From Gari tellinella (taxonomy: Eukaryota; Mollusca; Bivalvia; Cardiida; Psammobiidae): 64,000 nucleotides of DNA. How positions within the stretch are numbered: position 1 is the stretch's first letter; the number at the start of each line of letters is the position of its first letter. Below the pieces are notes generated by a model. The model saw only the letters and a program-made list of their open reading frames with translations. It did no database searches and was not told where the DNA came from. Of the stretch, positions 24,000-36,239 are shown one piece after another. Location of the stretch: NCBI GenBank assembly GCA_922989275.2, contig OV277858.1, positions 11,222,001 to 11,286,000 on the forward strand, given 5' to 3'. The position numbers were made by a program, and so were the translations under genes.

Positions 24000-24818
24000 T
24001 TGGTGGTATATAATTTGAGACCTCTGGGTCTGCACCGTTTGCATAAACACTATTCATAGATTTACCGAAACGCAAAATGACAGACACCGCATACACAGAT
24101 CAGAAAACCCCTTGATGGGTCCTCTGGTCTGTGTCTTCAGTGTCTGCAAGACAATCACTGATACTATTCATAGTATCACTGTTTTTCTGTTTGTGTTTGT
24201 TTTGTGCACATCATGTTAACTCAGCTAAGGAGCTCTTGTGTTGGACGACCACATTCATGGGGGCGCATATCGGATATCTAGTGATCAGAACGATGCTTAG
24301 CGTAAAAACTTGCTCTCTCTTTTGTCTGGCCCTGTATCTGGCTGCTACATATCGCTGTTTTTTTATCAACCAAAGGGTCTCCTAAGCAGTGGACGCCCAA
24401 TACATGATTGATCTACTTGTTCCACGTCAATATTGCTTTTATTTTATTACATGTACCTAGTTTATGTATGTCAAACACGTCGTATATATATAATAGCCAT
24501 TCTATATTCTTGGTTTGCTAACCGTTTATATCGCGTGTTCGTAAATAATTCCATTGAATAGTAAAGGGAGGTTATTGAATAACACACATCTATAGCAGTA
24601 AACCGCCTGCATGTGAGTTAACTATTTACATTTCATTTCCTTCTGGAATTAAAATATTAAAAGTTTAAATTGTTTACACCATGCGACTGGTTTTCAATGC
24701 ATCGTATACTATCATTTATATTATGACTGTTCCACAATTGACATAACTACATGTATACTTGTATAAAGCGAATGTGTACTGATAGGCCGCTGGCTTTTGT
24801 ACTGAACAAAATATATTT
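24000..24818 (+). repeat. Dispersed repeat shared with 54480-55120
   Basis: Matches include GACAGACACCGCATAC against the hairpin-bearing segment near 54520. The stretch GTACTGATAGGCCGCTGGCT also corresponds to 55077-55097. A family-1 hairpin with GATCAGAAAACCCC is at 24070-24145. The open frame at 24131-24385 overlaps this repeat and is not regarded as a gene. Confidence 0.55.
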
Positions 24819-24847
24819 ATATCTATCTATCTATCTATCTATCTATA

Positions 24848-24923
<76 letters not shown>
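24819..24923 (+). repeat. (ATCT)n microsatellite
   Basis: About 100 bases of nearly perfect ATCT tetranucleotide repeat, with one ATAT interruption near 24847. It directly follows the dispersed repeat that ends at 24818; the partner near 55110 lacks it. Confidence 0.95.
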
Positions 24924-26306
24924 AATAATGATTTATTGGCGCAATACTAGATTGACTTGGGTATCTATAATCAGTTACCATTCATTTCCGTTTATTCACA
25001 CGTGATTGTATATGTCAAGCAACGATTACAGGGACAGTTAAAATGCATTTTTTGTAAAGGACTTTTCAGTGTTATTAATCACTGTCAAATGTACAAAGAG
25101 TTTTTCTTCCAACACGTCAGTGTCGTCTGTTAAACAAAACGTCTGCTAACACTCTCAAATTGTTTTTTTTCCATATTTGTAGAAACATGATCATTATGTC
25201 AAATTACTTAGATTCTAAACATGCTACACACTTTATAGTAAACACGTGGTTGAACCTGGTTTGAATCCAAACATGTTAATTTGTTTTACAAGTCTAAATT
25301 GTTTGATTAACTGTAATAAAAGAGGGTATTAGGACTTAACAACTGTCCTGCGAACAAAATGCTAATGATTGCAAAAACTCATAGATACATTCACATTAAA
25401 GTATTGCCTAATCAAATGCAAACTTGTTTCGAATGCAGATTGATTCAGAATAAGGAGTCTAATGACAACTTATTCAATGAGCTTGGTGATTATTACGTTT
25501 CCATTATAGTAATCGCAAATTCTATCAAAATGATGATGATTCACTAAATAAATACCTGAAGTCTAGCTGATCTATAAATACATTAAACTAGCCGAATTTT
25601 AGAATAAATAAGGAAAACATGATACAAAATAGATACTACCATAAAAAAGATAAAAACACATACGGAAATAATATTTTCAACGATATATTATGATGGAAAT
25701 TCTGTTAAAAAACAAAATAATCGAATCATTCTCTTCAATTGTTTAGAAGCAGGAATCTTGTCCATATTTATGTTCATCACTTGTTTTGCTTTATAAAATA
25801 TTTTATTAAAATAATATTGATATAACGATAAACTACAATATTAACAAAAGACAACTAGTTTATCAAATGCTTCAAACCAAAGTTGTTGAACGCAATACAA
25901 CGTCTGTAAATAAGAGATGACATTTAAATTTTAACAGCGACGACGTCACGGCGTCGTGTTTATGCAGAGTAATATCCCCTTTTTATAATGACGTCATGAT
26001 GTCGCATATATAGCAACTTTCCAACCCTGATGTGCAATGCGAAATCGGTTGTTTTTTATGTTTATGTAATAATAAAATATATTAAATCAGGCATGTAAGT
26101 CAATCATATATTTATTCATATATACATATATCCTTACAATCTTGCTTGCAGAATTTGTACAACAGTATCAGACACTACAACCATATAAATACGTCTATAC
26201 TTATTATATCAAGTACATTGAGTAACTATCCGAAAACTGTCATATCAAAAGACATATTAAAAGCATAGCAGTTAATCAGACTAAATACGTGTCAGCATTT
26301 AATAAA
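24924..26306. other. No gene seen; weak copy-E segment
   Basis: At 25125-25290 there is a weakly conserved match to the copy E/C segment around GTCTGTTAAACA...GTCTGCTAA. At 25935-26005 a GACGTCA-rich stretch has inverted-repeat character. The remainder is AT-rich without supported genes. Confidence 0.4.
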
Positions 26307-27085
26307 TACGAAATACTCAAGCAGGAAACGCAACACAAACAATACACCCACCTCACAAGCAGAACACACACACGGTCATACCATAACAAACTCACACTCA
26401 TGCACATACATATACACACACGCGCAATACCATTCCTTCATCTACACACTAAATAGAAAACAACACGCAAGACAAACATAAAGCAAACGGAACATAGAAG
26501 GCCGCCTTGGTACGGTCAGTAGCAATCAATAATTAATTATAAACTAATTATTAATAACCACTGGGGGTTAAACCTGGGTTTAGGGGCGCCCAACCTCACT
26601 CTTATCTCCTATGTTCACCTATAAAGACGAACAGTGTACATAAAATTTAAACCCTGTTCCACAACCTTACAATAAAAAAGACCGCCAACGGAATAAGTAA
26701 ATACATGTAAAACATCTAACAAACATTCTATGACAAGAAGATTATTAGTTACACGAGAAAGAATAAAACATTCAATCCCGTGCTAAATATAGCCTACTAT
26801 TGCAACGGACAAATTGTACTCAAGCGACGAATCCGTAGTCACGAGTCACTGTAAGACATGGATGAGTTCAATGTTGACAGAGAGGGAGAGAAAAATCAAA
26901 GCACGAAAATCCGACATTACTCTTCCAGTTAAGGATGGCTTTAGAGATACATCATCATGTAGTGCTAGGCCCTGTTTGTCGTCGCACAAATAAAGAAGAA
27001 AGCATGGTTATCAATTGTAGATTGATCGATAACCAAACGTGAAGTGCGCAGCAAAATAGTTGGATCATAATTTTATTTAGGAAAG
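26307..27085 (-). mobile_element. 5'-truncated RT retroelement copy
   Basis: This is collinear with 8548-9340. On the minus strand the last codons of the RT frame survive as DPTILLRTSRLVIDQSTIDN and end ICATTNRA near 26977. The same tail follows. Similarity stops near 27085, so the copy kept only the final ~35 codons plus the tail. This is the 5' truncation expected of incomplete target-primed reverse transcription. Confidence 0.75.
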
Positions 27086-27683
27086 ATCTAATAACTCTAG
27101 AAATAAAGAACTCTTCCAAATAATTAATAATTACCTCAAAGATGAATGAATGTTTTAAAAATACCAAACTGATAAATAGCAAACGCAAATTACTGAAGCT
27201 AAAATGAATTCTAATCAACACCAAATTTCACCAATGCATGTGTCGAGTTAAGAAATGGTCTTCGATGTTTTTACTTTTCAAAGGGTAAACTCATCAAATG
27301 CTTTAGTAAAATCTTCGCCCTATTGTTAGAGTGCTCTATCTCAATTTTTGAAAAAAATGATTTTTTTTGTATCACTGGATGTGTCTCTTCACGAGCTCTA
27401 CCATATATATAGATTTTATGTCATGGAAAAAGTTACCGCGTAAAATCATGCTCTATCTTTAATGGGTAAAGCGGAACATTAATGAATCGAAGTCGAATAA
27501 GAGGAAAATCTGTTTTAAGTCAAAGCTGAGTATGCATGCAAATGGTAAAGTCTATTAAACATAATTAAAAGTATTTTGTTTGTCTCAGAAAATCAATTTA
27601 ACGATGTTCAACTGTATTTATTGTTGGATCTAGATAAAGGGCCTATAAATCATTTGACAGTTTAACTATAAGTTTAACCTTAA

Positions 27684-28575
27684 GGATGTCGGTCTGTCTT
27701 TTTGAGCATTATGAAATTTCCGAAAAATTTTACGAACTCGTTTTCAAAAAAATGGTAAGAACTCATTTTTGGTGAACTATTTTCCCGGGAAAAATGTATT
27801 TTCGTTCCGGAAGGGACTTTTCAAGTTTTATGTCCTATTCGTAGCTAACAGCATACACTGTTTTCATAGGTAGGTTGTATTTTGTTACATCCGATTTCAT
27901 TTCTCAGAATATAAGCATGAAATGTTCATTGTAGTACAGTTTTAGTATAAATTATAGATAACTTAATAGATCAAATGAAATTTTTTGGAAAAAAAATATT
28001 TTTGGTAAAAGTACACAAAAAATTGAAAAAATGAGACAAAATGGGTTTTTTTTAGATAAAAAGATCTATATCTTTTTTAAAAGGTGCGGGACCCTGTGTT
28101 TGTATTTGCTATTTCACTAAAACTTTTTGTTTGCAAGGCTAAAAACAACAAATAAAAAATTTGGTATTTAGTTTGCTACAATTTGTAGGGCAATTTTCAC
28201 AGTGCCTTATTCTTCCATTATAAAAAAGTGGGTGGGGTAAATTTTACTCCTTTCTGGTGAAATCAAATATTTTTATTTTGGATCTTGAAAAAACATTATT
28301 TTCAGTGTTTATTCTTACTCTGGTAATATAAATTAGGAAACTTTTGGTACAAATAGATTGTTTAAATAAAGATTGAAAAACCGTAGTACAAAAAAGTAGG
28401 AGTTTTTATGAAGCTTCAGTTTTAGGGGGAGAGCCTTGAAAAATCTCAAATTGTGAAAAAGAAAGGTCCAGTACCCTCACTTTTTTCACCAGTTTTGTCA
28501 TAGAAACTAATTTTACTATCAGTATGCACAGTTTGAAGAATTTGGTATTTACTTTACCAAGGTGCACCTACCCCC
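27684..28575. mobile_element. TTAA-flanked DNA element, 892 bp
   Basis: TTAA lies on both sides (27680-27683 and 28576-28579). The termini GGATGTCGGTCTG and, reversed, GGGGGTAGGTGCACC are imperfect inverted repeats. TTAA duplication is typical of piggyBac and Kolobok elements, and G-rich starts lean toward Kolobok. The interior is very AT-rich with homopolymer runs and has no coding frame. Confidence 0.5.
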
Positions 28576-28639
28576 TTAAGCATGTTGCTGGTAATTCGTT
28601 AATATTTTTGAAAAATAAATACATGTACATCTAGGCGAG

Positions 28640-29008
28640 ACACAGAGTAACTGGACGTCTCATCAATATCCATAGACCTAAACTGTTTGGTACTCTGATA
28701 TTGTTTGCTGGAGAAAATGTTAACAAAAAAAGAAGTACATATACTCTCCTGATCATCGAGCCATCTTGCCTATGAGCACTGCTAACATATGGCGCAGTCA
28801 AATGCAGCCGCAGTACCGACTCAGACCCTTCACAGGTACCCATTTTAACTCCTGGGTGGAGAGGAGCAATTCGCGGTACATGTCTTGCTCAAGAACATTC
28901 CTGTACATCATCGGGGATTCAGAAAACTCCCCTAGTCAGACCGCTGGTCCGGCGGGGGATCGAACTCACGACCCCTGGTACCGTAACCATTTAGCCACTA
29001 CGGCCGTA
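28640..29008 (-). mobile_element. tRNA-derived SINE
   Basis: The head (minus strand, 29008-28951) carries GTAGTGGCTAAATGG as an A box and GTGAGTTCGATCCCC as a B box. The body continues to about 28640. It includes a conserved-looking core around CTCCACCCAGGAGTTAAAAT and GGGTACC followed by CTTGAGCAAGACATG, which resembles a shared SINE central domain of invertebrates (possibly Nin-like, low certainty). The frames on both strands here are noncoding. Confidence 0.65.
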
Positions 29009-29879
29009 GTAAAGATGTAAAGACAGTACACCTATACTTTGGCTGCTGACGACATTATAGTGTGCATGTTAAGGTAAGGAACTTTCAATTAACCCTTTCT
29101 TCTATACAACTCTACACATATGTTTACGTTTTCAAACAGAGTATACCTAGATGAGACAACTTCTGTCGAAATTATCTCATTAGAGTCGATTCTGATTGTG
29201 TGTTATATATATGAGCCAAAATGAATAAAAACGTACTTAATTATGTAAAGCGGTCAAATTTAACTATACATATTGATGAACGTAAGGCTTTAACATTGGG
29301 CATGCACTTTTCAGTCATGCAGAATAATTAAGGCCAATGTAACGTCGAACAATTTAGTTCCATAGAATCATATACTAAAACTGAATGGAATATTCTTACA
29401 GTAGCTAACTAAAAAGAACAGTCAGGCATTAAGTGAGTCTACTCTGTTTGCAAATTTATTTGAAACAATGCACATTTATGGAGGAAAAGGTTAAAAGCCC
29501 ATATATAATAATATCTCATTTACACACACTCGTACTAAATTATAAGACTGCGTGAATGTTATTCTGCTCCAAGTCTAAAATCATTATTCAATGTTGCTCT
29601 ATCTCCCAATAGAGCAGTACAACATGTACGAAAAATGCTATAGTTTTACTATACTGCTCTATCTAAAACACAAAAAGTTGCAAAAACGTCATAACTGGTA
29701 AAACAAATTATACAGTGTATTATACATTTGTAATGTGCATAATATGCAGAATACACTGGTACAATTCTAACATTTTTTATCAGAAAATAAATCAGATATA
29801 ACCCTTCAAACCTTTGGAAGCGATTTTTTTCAAAACTTAAAACTGGTAGATAGAGCTTCGTTCCATTTAGGCGACGAAT
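29009..29879. other. No gene seen
   Basis: AT-rich sequence. A small inverted motif based on GCTCTATCT recurs around 29595-29670 and in diverged form at 27330 and 53560-53700. No coding support. Confidence 0.35.
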
Positions 29880-31901
29880 TGCCGAACATTAAGAGAATAT
29901 TGATTTTATTAGATAATAAAATATCTTAGAGTGCTTCAGATACGGATTCAGTTTAGGCTTTACTGCACGTTTTAATATGTGTGTTAAACCTGCTTTAAAT
30001 GACTATATAATCACTATGTATTCACTATCAGTCAATACTTTCTAAAACATATTTGACAAATACATTAATTTGTGTGGAAGCAGAACAAAATACCGGTATA
30101 CAATTACGAATATTGATTTAAAAATTTAGGTGTAGATCTACCCCGGTTAAACTATTTTCTCGCCCATCGCTATACATATAAATGTCAAGCTTAATCTAGT
30201 TTGAACCGAAAATATCCTTTTGACACCTACTTTCCGATTAGACAAAATGGACTTTTAGCTAGTAACAGTTTTTGAATTAACGCTTGTGTAAATGCTTATC
30301 AAAACTAATGCAGACGAACAGTGTGAATCGTGCTAAAGGTCAATGACAAAGGCACACTGAGAACAAAGGTTGGTTGTGTAGCTATCCCCATCGTTTGTGT
30401 TTGTTACACTTAATGATCTAGCGTATTTGTACGGCCTTATTCAAAATCAGTCGGGGTGTATTAGCGAACACGTTAGGTTTAATCAATGTTTAGTTAAGAA
30501 TTTAAAAAAAACACAAGCTATTTTATAGTATGTTACTCTTTTCCTGTTTTCATGTGCCGCGAGTAGATTTTAATTATCTCTTAGGACAATAATATTATAG
30601 TTTGATATTTGTCAGCATGATAACGGTGGGTGACCTTGTAACCGAATGGTCATAAATATATTAGTATCGCCTTACAATAGAGTCAATCTACACCGGATAC
30701 TGCCTCAATATTAACTGTTTACGTATGAAAGCGACGTTTTTGCGACAGCTCTATCTGTGTAGGCTATAACACTTTTTATTTATTGTATTATCTTGTTTTA
30801 ATTTTAAGCTGTGATTTGCTTATTTTGAATTATTAGATACATGCCAACATCAATTGTAAAAGAGTCTTACTGTACACTTGCCATTGTAAAATGATCCGTT
30901 GTCCCTCAGGCAAAGTTAGAAGTACACAATTGGAAGTTGTCGTCCAGTTCAATGGTCATCAAATTATATTGCCATACATACGCATCCCAAGATTGAAAAT
31001 ACATCGGCTTTTCATTTTATGTCAAAGGGGGAAACAAATCGGGTAGCATCCCAACCAGAATCCGTGTTAACATTGTTTTACATTAAACACGCATCAATGA
31101 TGAACCCATTTTAAAGGACCTTTACATTACGGATAGCTGTACCAAGTGATGTTAACTACCAGAATGATCGGTTTTTTTCGATGTTATCTGGGTTAAGGAT
31201 ATGTAATGCCAAACCGGATCTTAGTAGCATCTTAACGCAGGAGGCTTGACTTGAATATGTATGCTGATAAACTTCGATTGGACTTAAATATCTTAATCAT
31301 CAGTATTACTAATAATGCTTCAAACACGAAATTGGTGTCTGTTAAACAAGTCTTCTGCTACAACTATAACATTGTTTTTACCGTTGTTATAGTTGTAGAA
31401 ACATGATCGTTATGAGAATCTACTCAGATCTAATTAGGCCCCAAACTTTATATTTAACAGTTGGAGTCCAGACCATACACAACTTAGTCACTTTGTGAAG
31501 TCTGATCTATATCCAAACTGTTTGCATTGTTCGTTCTTATTCTAATATAAAACTATCAACACTTTTACAGTTTCGAGACAAGAGCATCGACGTGTCAATT
31601 GACATTTTTCGACTTTTTTTAAAACAAATCTTTACATTTTATGAAAGGTCTCGCACATTTCCATAACCATACATGTATAAAAACTTACTACCATAAAGGG
31701 GAATCGCTTGGTTTATGTTACATACCTTGTCGTATTTAATACGTTTTAATTCTATATGTGCTAACAAAAAAAAATTAAATTACATTTGGCCGAGCTATAG
31801 ACCGCACAGTTAAGTCATTCCCCTTTTCATAAGCGATCAGCTACTAATATAGATATATGAAATTCAGCGTTTTAACATACACATGTTTAGTTATGGATAT
31901 T
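29880..31901 (-). repeat. Large dispersed repeat, copy C (reversed)
   Basis: Read in reverse, this follows copy A from about 16200 down to 14150. It lacks the ~680-bp insertion present in A near 15433. From 31205 to 31901 it matches copy E (3720-4395) on the same strand. It ends abruptly at GTTATGGATA. Confidence 0.7.
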
Positions 31902-31984
31902 GGGTATAGAGAAATAAAAACTGGGATTTTGTCTTAAAGACAAGCAATTGAAAAAAACAAAAGATTGTGTGTACAATATGATAC

Positions 31985-32363
31985 TTCAAACAATCGTCTA
32001 CTGCCTGTACATTTCTCTCAATTAATGCAATTCGTTTATAAGTTTCAGTGAAGTCATCCAATGACATTGCTTGAAGATCCGTCATTATTTCATCAATGTT
32101 CATGATGTTTGAATTTCTCATCCAACTCCAAATTTCTAATACAGTCTTTAATTATTGGTATAATGTTTTTTAAATAAAGTTCTTATGCAGACAGTGACCT
32201 TTTTTATGTGTTTCACTTATATTTTTTGGTGTTTCACTTGATTTTTCTGGTTATCACCTAAAATCAGTCCTAGCACACCAAGAGTTTTCTCCATTTTTTC
32301 TCGATCTTCCTTGGGTATTTGCTGCTTTGCCCATGAAAGAGCATTGTTTGGATAACCAGACAT
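31985..32363 (-). CDS. Candidate two-exon coding fragment, unknown function
   Basis: On the minus strand an ATG at 32361-32363 opens a frame beginning MSGYPNNALSWAKQQIPKED. It ends at a donor-like TTAG|GTGATA (exon end 32258, 106 nt). After a 122-base gap, an acceptor-like GTATTAG precedes a second open exon from 32135 that includes IDEIMTDLQAMSLDDFTE and RIALIERNVQAVDD. It reaches a donor-like AA|GTATCA at 31985. With these sites the phases agree (1 to 1). An alternative pair (donor after 32238, acceptor AAAG before ACTG) is also in phase. The sequence is charged and helical in character. No family was recognised and no further exons were found. It may be the 5' end of a host gene or a retained fragment. 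The acceptor lacks a strong pyrimidine tract. Confidence 0.4.
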
Positions 32364-33313
32364 TTTTTAAGTGAAGACATTTGGTTAGTACGTGGTGTTT
32401 AGGATCGATAGGGTAGCTTGATCCCGTAGGCATTTCTACATTTTAGTGTTTTTTTACTCTAGCGCATGTCGATAATGATCATTAGTGATTGCGGCCATTA
32501 TAGTAAAAAAAGAAGGAGAAAGAAGTTTAGTTAAAAGCTGATTAGCAAATAATCTTAATGTACTTTTGCAATATGGGGGATATTTGATCTACCTGCTTGT
32601 AATACACACTTATCAAATTAATTAATGTACTCTAGGAAATAACGTATTTATTGTTTGCTAAAACTGTGTAGCATGAGTTGTCTTCCCAGTCTAAAAATGT
32701 AGAAAAAAACAAATCCTTAGTAAACCTAATTTTACTCAGGAATGTAAGGAATGTTAGCAGGATATTAAAATATGTTAACTAGCAATATCATACGTAAGTG
32801 GTTGATCGGTTACAAACACAAACTGATTAAACAAATGTATGTGTTTTTTAATCTTGTTTTTGATATGCACTTAGTACCTGTGCTTTTCTTTCTTCTATTA
32901 AAGTCGTTGTTTCTGCTTCACTCACTTCTTATTGTTTTGCGCGTACCTTACCTTTAAGACTATTATATCTCTCTGCATGACCCTTGAAAACAAATCCCAC
33001 AAAACTGTTTAACTTACTATCAGCCCCATCTGTCATATGTATAATCTACTATAATTATAATGCCTATATGTTGTACCATCCTGTAATATTAACGGTATAT
33101 TATTTATCTGTACTTATTTACCCCCAAACCATGCAGGAATACACACAATGTATTAGTTGTACGCATGCCCACAAATAATAGCATCAACCTTTTCCTAGAT
33201 GTACCTAAAACATGCAAGTATACTGACTATATACTAGTTTTGCACATGAAGGCAAATAAATGTCATCTACCACTGATGTATCTGAGTTTAAACATGTAAT
33301 ACTACTCCCTTAA
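32364..33313. other. No gene seen
   Basis: Upstream of the candidate exon I see no clear promoter motif. The remaining sequence has only short frames without recognisable similarity. Confidence 0.35.
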
Positions 33314-33596
33314 TAAATACGAAAAAGACTCAAGCAGGAAACGTAACACGAACCATACACCCACCTCTCAAGCAGAACACACACACACACAGTCATACCA
33401 TTACACCCACCTCTCAAGCAGAACACACACTCACACAGTCATACCATAACACACACACACACACGCACGCAATATCATTTCTTCATCCACACACTAAATA
33501 GAAAACACGCCAGACAAACATAAAGCAAAGTGAGCATAGGAGCCCGCCTTGGTACGGTCAGTAGCAATCAATAATTAATTATAAATTAATAGTTTG
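33314..33596 (-). mobile_element. Short terminal fragment of the RT element
   Basis: This matches only the last ~280 bases of the 8548-9220 tail. It includes duplicated CA-rich blocks separated by CCACCTCTCAAGCAGAACAC. The break lies just past AATTAATTATAAATTAAT, close to the breakpoints of the copies at 13230 and 55940. Confidence 0.75.
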
Positions 33597-33960
33597 GAAT
33601 GGATCTAATTCTTTTTTCAGGTGGACATTGTGGTGGTAGTTAATTATTCACATGATTTGTCTCTGCATTACTGTCTAAGTGTTTCCATGTTTTACAAAGC
33701 AACTGCCACACGGCAAACCCAGTAATACCACATTATACAAGTGTGTTCTTGTGAAATCTGTGAGTGCGATCTTTATTTTTTTCTCCTCAAATGGATTGTG
33801 TATCTGACTCTATGTCTGACACAGCATTCAAATAGTCCATTTTTTAACAACTATGTTTGTCTGATCTTTGTTGTTTATATATGTTCAAGTCACTCATAGA
33901 CATCTTCAACTACAAGTTATATTGTATATCTAATATGCATTAAAATGTAATAACAACATA
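33597..33960. other. No gene seen
   Basis: AT-rich spacer between two mobile elements with no supported feature. Confidence 0.35.
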
Positions 33961-34181
33961 CAGTACAAGTCTCGCAATGTTTAAAAAGTCCGCGCTCCCA
34001 GCACGGACACTTTTGAATGTCCGCGGGTTTCCAGCACGGACAATTTTTTTGGATCATCGTGGACAAAATGTGTGTCCAACGCGGACAGAAATTTACCCTA
34101 CGGGATATTTCCGCGGCGGAGTCATCGCTGATTGCGATGGCATCATCGCGGATTGCGAGGCATCATCGTGGACGCTACCTG
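33961..34181 (+). mobile_element. Miniature element with iterated CGCGGA motifs
   Basis: It begins CAGTACAAGTCTCGCAATG and ends GGACGCTACCTG, with TA on each side (33959-33960 and 34182-34183). The interior is GC-rich and repeats GTCCGCG, GCGGACA, ATCGTGGAC and similar units. An opposite-facing relative is at 40942-41182. The short frames here follow the repeated motif and are not regarded as genes. Confidence 0.55.
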
Positions 34182-34476
34182 TATGAGTTGGAGTCGCTGA
34201 ATCGCTTTAGGTGAAAATTATCAAGAAAAGATATGCAACAGCTTACTTGTTCATACACGTGTGCATTTTTAACTGTAGAAACCTTTTTGGAATACAGTCA
34301 TATTTCGAATTCATAATAAAATATAATATACATGTAAATAGCCTACTCTTAAACCCCGAAACTGAAACAGGTTCTTTATGTTAAACTAAAGTCTATAGTC
34401 AGGTTGCCAAAAAAAAAAGATAAAGGATTAAAAAAAAAGTCTACGTATAATGTGTTTTAGCTCACTGTCTAAGTTT

Positions 34477-34948
34477 ATTGAAAATCATACGGAAAGAGAT
34501 TAAAAATGTCACTCGTATTCGGTCATAATTGTTTCGACCCAACACGAGAGTTAAAACGGGGGAGAGTTATGAAACTCGGGAAAACCATTATTTGAATTCA
34601 TTCCCGTAAACGTGTGTCTTCTTAGAAGACGAGAAACTAATAGTACAGTAAAACCTCTCTATAACGTCCACTAAATGGTTTTAGATAGCAGGTTCTTTAG
34701 GTTCTATGTTTTATTGAAAATCGTACGGGTAGAGATTAAAAATGTCTGGCGCATTATGTCATAATTGTTTAGAACCAACACGAGAATTAAAGGGGGGGGG
34801 AAGAGTTGTGAAACTCGGGAAAATAATTATTTGTTTTCAATCCCGTAAACTTGTACCTCCTCCTAAGAAAAGTAGCTAAAGATACAGAATAAAACCTCTC
34901 TATCACGACCACTAAACTGTGTTAATTAGCAGGTGTTAAAAACAAGTG
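34477..34948 (+). repeat. Two tandem 236-bp units
   Basis: Units starting ATTGAAAATCATACGG (34477) and ATTGAAAATCGTACGG (34713) share a GAAACTCGGGAAAA segment. Each also contains an AAACCTCTCTAT end motif. They have diverged by substitutions and a G-run expansion near 34793. Confidence 0.7.
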
Positions 34949-35087
34949 CATGCTTAAGGAAAGGTGAACGTAAAACAAGTTTCTGCAGAAACTTTCATGT
35001 TTACGTTCATTTTGCTTCAAGCTTTCCCGTCTTTTTATGCAGTCAATTAGCCTTCAGTTTAGTGGTCATTATAGAGAGGTTTTATAG
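34646..35087. mobile_element. TA-flanked inverted-repeat element
   Basis: Termini CAGTAAAACCTCTCTATAAC and, reversed, CTATAAAACCTCTCTATAAT pair over about 30 bases. TA flanks both ends. The CAGTAAAACCTC start resembles pogo-like Tc1/mariner relatives. A second left-type end near 34885 arises from the tandem duplication. No transposase is visible. Confidence 0.55.
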
Positions 35088-35300
35088 TAGATTGAATAAT
35101 GATATAAGGACCAAACGCATCTACACGATTGATTTTGGTCTCAAAATCTACTATGCTGCTACAGTTTTTACTTTTGATCGATCAACTCTGTCAAACACGG
35201 GTTTGTATTTTTTCTGAGGAGTGTAATCCTTTTTTACATTAGCCGAGGTTAAAGTTGAGATGATAGATAGTTATAGAAGGCAGTGTTATTTATATGCAAA

Positions 35301-35430
35301 TGAGAGAGAGAGACAGAGACAGAGAGAGCAAGACACACACAGAGATAGAGAGACAGAGAGAGAGAGGGGGGGAGGAGGGATGGAGGATAGATATATATAT
35401 AGATTGAGAGACAGAGAGAGATATATAGAC
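35301..35430 (+). repeat. GA-rich microsatellite region
   Basis: Imperfect GAGAGA/GACAGA with a G-rich island and a short TATATA run. A (CAGA) tract follows at 35494-35518. The apparent minus-strand frame, rich in Ser and Leu, is a by-product of the repeat. Confidence 0.9.
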
Positions 35431-35863
35431 TAGCAGACTGAAAGAGTGAATAAAGACAAACAGACAGAAACAGATGCATGTAAACAGACAGAGGGTCAGT
35501 CAGACAGACAGACAGACAGCTGTTTTCATGTGGAAATAATATGCTGTTAGAGCTTCTTCCCGGAATGTCTCAGAGCGAACGGTCAGTACTGTATACGGTC
35601 GCATGATTGAATTAAATGTACATATCAACTAACTCGACCGAGCTTACTTTTTCGTCTCTTTTCATAAACAGAATTAAACCCTATTTACCCTTTTTATGAC
35701 ATCGCATACTAAACGGCAATCAAATAAGTTTAGTTTAAACATATTTTACAGGGCTGCCATAAATTGACATAAAAATCCTAAGATTTTCAAATAAGCATTT
35801 TTAAAGTGCGATTTTACAAATCTTTCCTGTTCCCCATCGCCTGTTTCTAGTTGTGTTGCCACG

Positions 35864-35947
35864 TGGCTGCTTAAAGTAGGCTGAAGGTAAAACAGAATGC
35901 GCCTTAAGGCGCATTCTTCTTTACTTTCAGCCTGCTTTGAGCTACCA
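35864..35947. repeat. Hairpin family 3, 84-bp palindrome
   Basis: An almost complete palindrome is centred between 35905 and 35906 in GAATGCGCCTTAAGGCGCAT. The arms extend through AAAGTAGGCTGAAGGTAAA and its complement to TGGCTGCTTAAAG and CTTTGAGCTACCA. It is the best-preserved member of this family in the window. Confidence 0.8.
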
Positions 35948-36117
35948 CATACTAGAAAGAATATCCGAAGATTTAGAAAAAATCCGGATAAGTTTCAGTC
36001 CTGATTTTATTTCAATTATATACATAAAATGGGGTTGGACCACAAGTTCTACCAACTTAGAGACGGTCCTTCCCCTATAGTTTACTAAATACAAATTATT
36101 TTTCGAGAGCGGGCATT

Positions 36118-36175
36118 AGTGAGCCAGAGAGAGGGAGAAATAAAAAGAGAGAGAGAGAAAAGAGAGAAATAGAGC

Positions 36176-36212
<37 letters not shown>

Positions 36213-36239
36213 TAGAGCCCGAGGGAGGGAGAGAGAGTA
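36118..36239 (+). repeat. (GA)n microsatellite
   Basis: Imperfect GAGAGA runs, purest at 36181-36210. Frames across it on the minus strand encode only Ser/Leu runs and are rejected as genes. Confidence 0.95.

Noticed and set aside
24751..25005. 84-codon open frame with repeated Tyr-Leu-Ser-Ile
   Set aside because: It is the translation of the ATCT microsatellite.
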